A DNA stretch of 11,419 nt, taken from positions 1 through 11,419 of the forward strand of contig VBOS01000475.1 of the NCBI GenBank assembly GCA_005893185.1, given 5' to 3'. How positions within the stretch are numbered: position 1 is the first letter of the stretch; the number at the start of each line of letters is the position of its first letter. This document shows positions 6,429 through 11,419 of the stretch, one piece after another. The notes beneath the pieces are model-generated. The model saw only the letters and a list, made by a program, of their open reading frames with translations, was not told the origin of the DNA and made no database searches. The DNA is from Candidatus Eiseniibacteriota bacterium. Its GTDB lineage: Bacteria; Eisenbacteria; RBG-16-71-46. Position numbers and translations under genes: made by a program.

Positions 6429-7181
6429 CTATGCGGCGGCCCTCAAGCCCGACTCGATGGGCCGCCGGCCGCTTCGAGCTTGGGCGAAGAGGTCCAGGCC
6501 GTACTTGGCTGCCACCACCGGGATCACGACGACCATCGCACCCATGGCGCCTGTGAGCTTGAACTGGATGGCGAGCAGCATGCCGAGCGAGAGCAGCGTG
6601 CCGGCCGAGAGGAACTCGAAGCCCGGGCCGAACTGCACCTGGCGCGCGGTCGAGAGATCGCCTTCCTCCGCCGTCGTCCAGCCGAACCGGGCCGCGAAGG
6701 CGCCGACGAAGTAGACCGCGGCGGCGGCGAGCACCGGCACGTAGTGTCCGGCCGCCACCAGCGCCAGCGGACGCCAGCCGTCCACCGCCAGCGCGTCGAA
6801 CACGATGCGTGCGAGGCCCACGACGCACATCAGCGCGCCGGCCTCGAATGCGCTCTGCGCCCACGAACGGTGGTGCACCAGCCGGCCCGCGACCACGTTC
6901 GAGATCCCGACCACCGCCATTGCCTCGGGACGCGACAGCACGAGCAGGCTCGCGATATGAGGACACGCGGCCATGGTTGATGTCGCCTTGCCCGACGAGG
7001 ACGTCGTCCTCAAGAGCTCGCCGCACATGCAGAGCAGGAACCAGAAGTAGATGTCCGTGCCCGTGAGCGCCTCCTTCGCGTGCCAGCCCCAGAAGGTCCA
7101 CAGCAGCCCGCCCGCGGCCGCAACACCCGCCATCACGAGCAACAGGACTCCGCGATTACCCGACACCCCTGTCATGTTCAT
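6429..7181 (-). CDS. Multi-pass membrane protein of unknown function, sensor-domain-like
   Basis: A 250-aa protein with about six or seven hydrophobic segments (near residues 11-30, 43-57, 75-100, 112-130, 138-165, 190-210 and 213-230) and a short basic C-terminal tail. I do not recognise a named family. The spacing of features, GELLRTTSSSGKATS followed by a helix with small residues, a basic turn, an ALMCVVGLARIV helix and a final AMVVVIPVVAAKYGLDL, recalls the membrane sensor regions found ahead of HD-GYP or GGDEF domains. No output domain follows here. The ATG start at 7181 has a good Shine-Dalgarno site (GGAGG on the minus strand, 7188-7192, 6 nt spacing). A 6-bp hairpin (6410-6415 with 6423-6428) directly after the stop could be a weak terminator. 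It is convergent with the signalling operon and divergent from the transporter gene. Confidence 0.8.
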   Translation of the reverse strand: MNMTGVSGNRGVLLLVMAGVAAAGGLLWTFWGWHAKEALTGTDIYFWFLLCMCGELLRTTSSSGKATSTMAACPHIASLLVLSRPEAMAVVGISNVVAGRLVHHRSWAQSAFEAGALMCVVGLARIVFDALAVDGWRPLALVAAGHYVPVLAAAAVYFVGAFAARFGWTTAEEGDLSTARQVQFGPGFEFLSAGTLLSLGMLLAIQFKLTGAMGAMVVVIPVVAAKYGLDLFAQARSGRRPIESGLRAAA

Positions 7182-7576
7182 CGTCGTCCTCCGGTTTCGC
7201 CGGCCCGGAATGGTGAGAGCGGTCTCCGGGCGGAACGGTCAGCCGGGCTGACGCACGAGACGTTCCAGGACGCGCGCGGCAGGCGCGAGCCACGGGTGCG
7301 TCGAAGTCGAACGGCCGTGGCGCGTTACACGCAGGGGCGGGAGGGCGTGGCCCGCCGCGGATCGCAAGATGCACGATGCAATGCAAAAGACGTTCGATCG
7401 GGTCCGAGGCCGTCGGGTGAACGAAACGACTCGGGGATGCCGAGGCCGCCTCGCACGAGCTACCGCAGAGTGCCCCTGCTCGGCGCTCGACGACAGGACA
7501 TTCGCGTGCCACTTCCGCGAAGCGATATGCTGCCCGCCCCTCGCGATCGCCAACACCGACACCGGAGACGCCCGTC
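7182..7576. other. 395-bp divergent intergenic region
   Basis: This lies between the start codons of the minus-strand membrane protein and the + strand transporter, so it must hold promoters for both. No reading frame in it looks coding. Visible items: three ATGCA words at 7369-7373, 7376-7380 and 7381-7385, in the least GC-rich patch of the gap and so possibly an operator; TATGCT at 7526-7531 as a weak -10 candidate for the transporter; and a GG-N10-GC pair at 7319-7332 resembling a sigma-54 -24/-12 element. None is strong alone. Confidence 0.5.
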
Positions 7577-8236
7577 GTGAATGCTCTCGCCTTGTTGGGC
7601 CTTGGATTGCTGCTCGGCCTGCGCCACGCCGCCGATCCCGACCACGTGGTCGCCGTGACCGCGATCGCGGCCCGCACGCGGCGCGTGCTGCCCGCGACCG
7701 CGCTCGGAATCGTATGGGGCCTCGGCCACACGCTGACGCTGTTCGCCGTGGGCGCCGGGATCATTCTCTGCAGCTGGGTCGTGCCGCCGCGGGTCGGCCT
7801 CGCGATGGAGTTCGGCGTGGCGCTCGCGCTGATCCTGGTGGGCCTGCTCAATCTCAGGCGCGCGCGCGAGGCCGCGCCGGATCTCGGCGACGGCGCCGGG
7901 CGACCGCTGGCGCGACGGGCGTTCGCGGTCGGCCTCGTGCACGGGCTCGCGGGCAGCGCAGCGGTCGCGCTGCTCGTGCTCGCGACGGTGCGCGATCCGC
8001 GCTGGGCGTGCGGCTACCTCGCCGTGTTCGGGCTCGGCACGCTCGCCGGCATGGCGCTCATCACGACCGGCTTCGCATTCCCGGTGGCGAGCGCCGCGCG
8101 GCGCTGGGGTGGCGCGCGGCGCCTGGTCCGCGTCTCGACCGGCGCGCTGTCGCTCGCCTTCGGGATCTGGCTCGCCTACCGGATCGGCTGGCAGGACGGG
8201 TTGTTCCTCGCCGCCGCGCACTGGATGCCGCGATAG
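7577..8236 (+). CDS. Nickel/cobalt transporter family membrane protein (NiCoT signature)
   Basis: A short 219-aa membrane protein with about six hydrophobic segments. Near the N-terminus RHAADPDH (16-23) is the HX4DH signature of the NiCoT family (HoxN, NixA), whose His and Asp residues bind Ni2+ or Co2+ during uptake. WGLGHTLTLF (47-56) matches the second conserved block with its histidine, and VHGLAGSAA (121-129) takes the place of the third. At 219 aa it is much shorter than classical NiCoT permeases (about 330-350 aa) and fits the short subgroup close to UreH/SulP-type relatives, for which metal specificity is less certain. The GTG start at 7577 has GGAG at 7564-7567. The next gene begins 13 nt after its stop, so they likely share a transcript. 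No urease or hydrogenase gene is visible nearby. Confidence 0.85.
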   Translation: MNALALLGLGLLLGLRHAADPDHVVAVTAIAARTRRVLPATALGIVWGLGHTLTLFAVGAGIILCSWVVPPRVGLAMEFGVALALILVGLLNLRRAREAAPDLGDGAGRPLARRAFAVGLVHGLAGSAAVALLVLATVRDPRWACGYLAVFGLGTLAGMALITTGFAFPVASAARRWGGARRLVRVSTGALSLAFGIWLAYRIGWQDGLFLAAAHWMPR

Positions 8237-8249
8237 GGTCGGCGAAGCC

Positions 8250-8786
8250 ATGGCCCACGTCGTCTTCCTTCGCGCCGCCAACGTGGGCGGCAAGAACGTG
8301 TTCCGTCCCGCGCAGCTCGCGGCCGCGCTCGCGCATCTCGAGGTCGTGAACCTGGGAGCGGCTGGCACGTTCGTGGTCCGGGCGCCCGCGAGCGCGGCGT
8401 CGATCCGGCGCGAAATCCTCTCGCGCCTGCCGTTCGAGCCGGCGATCGCGGTGCGGCCCGCGCGCGAGGTGGTGGCGCTGGTGCGGAGCGAGCCGTTCCG
8501 TGGCATCGCGCTCTCGAAGGACCTGCGCGGCTGGGCGGCGGTTCTGTGCGGCCCGCCAAGGACGCGCCCCACGCTGCCGCTGGTCAAGCCTGCGGGCCGA
8601 AACTGGAGCGTGCGCTTCGACCGGATCGACGGTCCGTTCGCGCTCGGCCTGTTGCACAGGCGAGCCGGCGCGTCCGTGTTCCCGAACGCGGTGGTCGAGG
8701 ACGCGCTCGACGTGCCTGCGACGACGCGGTGGTGGGAGACCTTCGAGCGCCTGGCCGCGCTCCTCGGCTCGGGCACGGAACGCTAG
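8250..8786 (+). CDS. DUF1697 family protein
   Basis: A 178-aa soluble protein, full length for DUF1697. The N-terminus FLRAANVGGKN (6-16) matches the family's F-LRGINVGG-KN start. VNLGAAGTFVVR (33-44) occupies the place of the usual YIQSGNVVF strand. The C-terminal DVPATTRWWETFERL (154-168) matches the family's ATTRNWxTxxKL ending, with Trp for the usual Asn. The biochemical role of the family is unknown. The ATG at 8250 has a weak AGGG about 11 nt upstream. It is 13 nt after the transporter gene, so probably cotranscribed; a functional link to metal transport is not supported by the sequence. Confidence 0.85.
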   Translation: MAHVVFLRAANVGGKNVFRPAQLAAALAHLEVVNLGAAGTFVVRAPASAASIRREILSRLPFEPAIAVRPAREVVALVRSEPFRGIALSKDLRGWAAVLCGPPRTRPTLPLVKPAGRNWSVRFDRIDGPFALGLLHRRAGASVFPNAVVEDALDVPATTRWWETFERLAALLGSGTER

Positions 8787-9084
8787 TCCGCCGGGGCAGA
8801 GGCCGAGCGCCCCTTCCAAGATGGGCCCGCTGCCCGGACCCCAGGGCCGCCGGCGTTGCAGAACGGGACGGCTCCTCAAGCCGAAGCCCGCCATACACTT
8901 CACGTGGGCCCCGAGCCGGCGCTCGAAGCTCCCAGACGTAGCCCTTGAGAGCCGATGGGCCCGCTGGTAGCGTCTGACGCTCTCGCACCCGGGGGACGGT
9001 CGAAAGGAGCAAAGCCCCGGACCGCAACAGGTTCTCGGCGACTCGATCCGAAGACGGCCGCGCAGAGGTTCCGAGGAGGACAGC
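8787..9084. other. 298-bp gap with a 13-bp direct repeat and leader-like structure
   Basis: No coding frame is convincing here. GATGGGCCCGCTG occurs twice (8820-8832 and 8954-8966), 134 bp apart. Small hairpins lie at 8970-8982 (AGCGT ctg ACGCT) and between CGGTC 8997-9001 and GACCG 9020-9024, the latter enclosing GAAAGGAGCAAAGCCCC. GGGGC/GCCCC shortly after the DUF1697 stop could be a weak terminator. The stretch before 9085 may be a structured 5' leader of the small gene that follows. Confidence 0.4.
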
Positions 9085-9381
9085 ATGGGATTCTTTTGCG
9101 AGCTATTCGGGCATTGCTTTGAGCAGCCTGCGGAAGCGGAGGCCGCTCGATCGTCGGACGGAGTGCTGATGGTCCACGATTGGGCCTGCCGGATGTGTGG
9201 GGCAGACGTCGCGATCTACGAGCCCATGGACGCGTTCATCGCGCGCGTCGCGGAGTGGGCCGAGCGCTCGGGCGGATCGAAGCTGCCGCCCCCGGCCTGG
9301 CTCGGCCCGCCGAAGCCCGCCCGCTTCGCCCGGAGCCGAGCGCGGACGAGAGCACCGGCCATCGCCGCGCGCGCTCTCTAA
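9085..9381 (+). CDS. Small zinc-ribbon-like protein
   Basis: A 98-aa protein with a strong Shine-Dalgarno site (GAGGAGGA just before ATG 9085), which makes it a credible gene despite its size. The N-terminus FFCELFGHC (C5, H10, C11) and the later WACRMCGAD (C35, C38) give two metal-binding half sites. This arrangement, C-x-LFGH followed some 25 residues later by CxxCG, is seen in small zinc-ribbon proteins of phages and bacteria (DUF1660-like). Residues 42-75 form an amphipathic helix and proline-rich segment. The last 20 residues are Arg/Ala-rich and may be disordered or nucleic-acid binding. No function can be assigned. It stands alone, convergent with the deacetylase-glycosyltransferase gene. 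Confidence 0.72.
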   Translation: MGFFCELFGHCFEQPAEAEAARSSDGVLMVHDWACRMCGADVAIYEPMDAFIARVAEWAERSGGSKLPPPAWLGPPKPARFARSRARTRAPAIAARAL

Positions 9382-9419
9382 CGGAGCCCCACGCGCAGCT
9401 GCGGCCCGCGAGCTCGGTG

Positions 9420-9443
9420 CTCGCGCCGGGCCCCGGGCGCGAG
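9420..9443. terminator. Possible bidirectional terminator hairpin
   Basis: CTCGCGCC (9420-9427) pairs with GGCGCGAG (9436-9443) around a GC-rich 8-base loop. It lies between two convergent genes, where it could stop transcription from both sides, but there is no T-run on either strand. The rest of 9382-9549 shows nothing recognisable. Confidence 0.3.
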
Positions 9444-9549
9444 GAGCCCACGCGCCGCCGATCCCGGGGCGTGTCGTAGCGAACATTGCCCCGCCCGCGC
9501 GCCTGGGCCTTCGCTGCCTTACGTCCGGTTCCCCCCGTCGCGGCGCCGC

Positions 9550-11419
9550 TCACGCCGCCGCCGCGCGCGCGCTGCCGCGGCGCTCCAGCTTGCCCCAGCT
9601 GGCGCGCCGCCCGGCGACTGCACGCCCGATCGACTGGAGCGCGACGGCGTACATGACCTGCCGGTAGACGAAGCGCTGCCAGAAGAGCCACAGGAGGTCG
9701 CGCCCGCGCTCGCGGTCGAGGCGGTAGGCCACGATCGCCCCGCCCAGCTCGAGCAGGAAGAAGAACACGAACAACGTCACGATTCCGGCGCAAGCCTCGA
9801 CCGCCTGCGGAAGCGGCTGCCACTCGCGCGTCACGATCGCGCCCGAGAGGTAGGCGGCGCCCACGCGGGTGAGCGTCAGCACCACCTGCAGATCCACGAG
9901 CGGCGAGAGCACCTGGTACGCGATCTGGAAGAGCCACAGGCTGGGCAGCGCCACCCAGCCGAACCAGCCGTAGCGCCCGAGCGCGTCGCGGTGCTTCCAC
10001 AGGCACTGGAGCGTGCCGTAGGTCCAGCGGAAGCGCTGCTTGAAGAGCGCCCACAGCGTGTCGGGCACCTCGGTGTAGCCCAGCGCCCGGCTCTCGTTCG
10101 CGATGCGCCAGCCTGCGCGCCTGAGCCGCCAGGTGAGGTCCATGTCCTCGGCGAGCGTGTCGGAGAGGTATGCGCCCGCCGCAACGACCGCATGGCGGCG
10201 CCACGCGCCGATCGCGCCAGGCACGACGGGAATCGAGTTCAGCAACGAGTGCGCGCGGCGGTCGAGGTTCTGGCTCACGATGTACTCGATGGACTGCCAG
10301 CGCGTCCAGAGGTTCACCTGGTTCCCGACCTTCACGTTGCCGGCTACCGCTCCGACCTCGGGATCGCCGAAGTGCCGCACGAGCCGCCCGATGGCGTCGG
10401 CCGCGATCACGGTGTCCGCATCGAGGCATACCAGCACGTCGCAGCTTGCATCGGCCAGCGCCCGGTTCATCGCAGCCGCCTTGCCGGCGTTGACCTGGAG
10501 CAGCAGCCGCACGCGCGGATCGCCGGCCGCGGCGCGGGCGACCTCCTCGGCGGTTGCGTCCGTCGAGCCGTCGTCCACGATGATCACCTCGGCCGGCGCG
10601 ACGTCGCTCTCGAGCACGGCACGCAGCGTGCGGGCGATCACCTTGCCCTCGTTGTAGGCCGCGATCAGCACGCTCACGGATAGCTCAGGCGCCTCGGGAA
10701 GCGGGTGAGGCCGGCTCGCCGCCACGAGCGCGAGCGTCGTGACCCACAGCACCCGAGCCGCGCCGAGCGCGATCGCGGTCAGGAACGCCCAGTAGAGAAA
10801 GCTCTCGACCAGGAACGCCGACTCGAATGTGGCGCGATCCACGCCGCGCAGCGCGCGGTCGCGGGGCGCGAGCACCGGCATGACCTGGTCGCGCGTGAGG
10901 CCCGCGAGTGCCGAGACCGTGACGAAGCGGTAGCCCTCGCGCTTGAGCTGCGGGATCAGGATGCGCAGCGCCTCGACCGTGCGCGAGCGGTTGCCGCCGC
11001 CGTCGTGCAGCAGCACGGCGTTGCCCCGCAACGCATGCACCTGCTCGAGAACCGACGTTGCGATGTCGCGTCCCGACCGCTCCTCCTTCGAGGCCGCAGA
11101 GTCTTCGGCCGTGAGCTGCCAGTCCTCGGGATCGAGGCTCTCGCCCACGGTCACGTAGCCGAGCTGCGCGGCGCGCAGGATCGGCGTGACCTCCTCTGCG
11201 CTTGCCGGCTCGGCGTCGGCGTTGTAGGGCGGGCGGAACAGCACCGTCGAGCGCCCGATCTCGGCCTCGATCACGCGCTGCGTCGCGTTCAGCTCGAGCT
11301 CCGCGCGCCGCGGCGAGACCGCCGCCAGGTTGGGGTGGGTGAAGGTGTGGTTGCCGATCTCGTGCCCCTCTTCCCAGATGCGGTGCACGAGATCGGGATG
11401 GCGTTCGGCGTTCCGTCCC
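9550..11419 (-). CDS. Polysaccharide deacetylase (NodB) fused to family-2 glycosyltransferase, partial
   Basis: A membrane enzyme open to the right window edge, with 622 C-terminal residues visible. Numbering is from codon 11386-11388. The NodB part (about 1-165) shows the metal-binding HTFTHP (H14, H18), the RPPYN motif (52-56), the DPEDW block (86-90) and LLHDGG (126-131, with H128). The catalytic first motif with its Asp pair lies beyond the edge. After a transmembrane stretch (about 195-224) comes a GT-A family-2 glycosyltransferase: VLIAAYNE (240-247), VDDGSTD (271-277), DAD (323-325), AEDMDLTWR (413-421) and the processive-synthase motif QRFRW (451-455). Several C-terminal membrane helices follow (about 480-560). 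Such fusions resemble PgaC/IcaA-type synthases with an attached deacetylase and would make and deacetylate a beta-linked N-acetylhexosamine polymer. The substrate is inferred. Confidence 0.93.
   Translation of the reverse strand, partial: GRNAERHPDLVHRIWEEGHEIGNHTFTHPNLAAVSPRRAELELNATQRVIEAEIGRSTVLFRPPYNADAEPASAEEVTPILRAAQLGYVTVGESLDPEDWQLTAEDSAASKEERSGRDIATSVLEQVHALRGNAVLLHDGGGNRSRTVEALRILIPQLKREGYRFVTVSALAGLTRDQVMPVLAPRDRALRGVDRATFESAFLVESFLYWAFLTAIALGAARVLWVTTLALVAASRPHPLPEAPELSVSVLIAAYNEGKVIARTLRAVLESDVAPAEVIIVDDGSTDATAEEVARAAAGDPRVRLLLQVNAGKAAAMNRALADASCDVLVCLDADTVIAADAIGRLVRHFGDPEVGAVAGNVKVGNQVNLWTRWQSIEYIVSQNLDRRAHSLLNSIPVVPGAIGAWRRHAVVAAGAYLSDTLAEDMDLTWRLRRAGWRIANESRALGYTEVPDTLWALFKQRFRWTYGTLQCLWKHRDALGRYGWFGWVALPSLWLFQIAYQVLSPLVDLQVVLTLTRVGAAYLSGAIVTREWQPLPQAVEACAGIVTLFVFFFLLELGGAIVAYRLDRERGRDLLWLFWQRFVYRQVMYAVALQSIGRAVAGRRASWGKLERRGSARAAAA

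Noticed and set aside
7499..7511. Minus-strand TGGCACG as a sigma-54 site for the membrane protein gene
   Set aside because: The -12 half (TGTCC) lacks the essential GC.
7239..7562. 107-codon minus-strand frame in the divergent intergenic gap
   Set aside because: No ribosome site or family resemblance, and composition like the other shadows.
9001..9030. GEMM-like c-di-GMP riboswitch core (GCAAAGCC)
   Set aside because: The upstream GCAAAC-type element and a good GAAA-capped stem are missing, so I do not annotate a riboswitch.

Overview
The window is a very GC-rich bacterial chromosome segment with no recognisable phage, IS, CRISPR or tRNA. It reads as ordinary free-living chromosome. The remnant of a FlgD-Ig-like C-terminal tail (376-543) is the type of tail common in Candidatus Eisenbacteria and other FCB-related lineages. 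VKOR-DsbA fusions, MASE1 kinases and NodB-GT2 fusions also occur in Myxococcota and other high-GC deep lineages. I therefore place the organism only as an uncultured high-GC Gram-negative, possibly Eisenbacteria-like.

Left part (1-1969, + strand): the 3' end of tadA (tRNA adenosine deaminase); the scar of a secreted-protein gene, in which a signal-peptide start is joined out of frame to a FlgD-like tail; a strong GC-rich hairpin; and a complete VKOR-DsbA fusion gene for envelope disulfide formation.

Centre-left (2045-5688, + strand): a signalling operon of a MASE1 membrane histidine kinase, a single-domain Rcp1-like response regulator overlapping it by ATGA, and an NtrC-class sigma-54 activator with its own receiver domain. 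The layout suggests one sensor feeding a phosphorelay or a branched output.

Centre (5679-6428): two tandem, diverged copies of a roughly 330-345 bp element, each ending in a near-identical intrinsic-terminator hairpin. Copy A has the classic T-run. Inside are conserved inverted repeats, with a few sequence changes that preserve pairing. This is the least explained part of the window and the best candidate for something undescribed: a tandemly duplicated structured RNA or an unnamed repeat family between convergent genes.

Right part (6429-9381): a minus-strand multi-pass membrane protein of unknown function, and a divergent + strand pair of a short nickel/cobalt transporter-family protein (NiCoT signature) with a DUF1697 protein. 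After a 298-bp gap comes a small Cys-rich, zinc-ribbon-like protein with a strong Shine-Dalgarno site.

Far right (9550-11419, minus strand): the C-terminal 622 residues of a polysaccharide deacetylase (NodB) fused to a membrane family-2 glycosyltransferase. Its start lies beyond the window edge.
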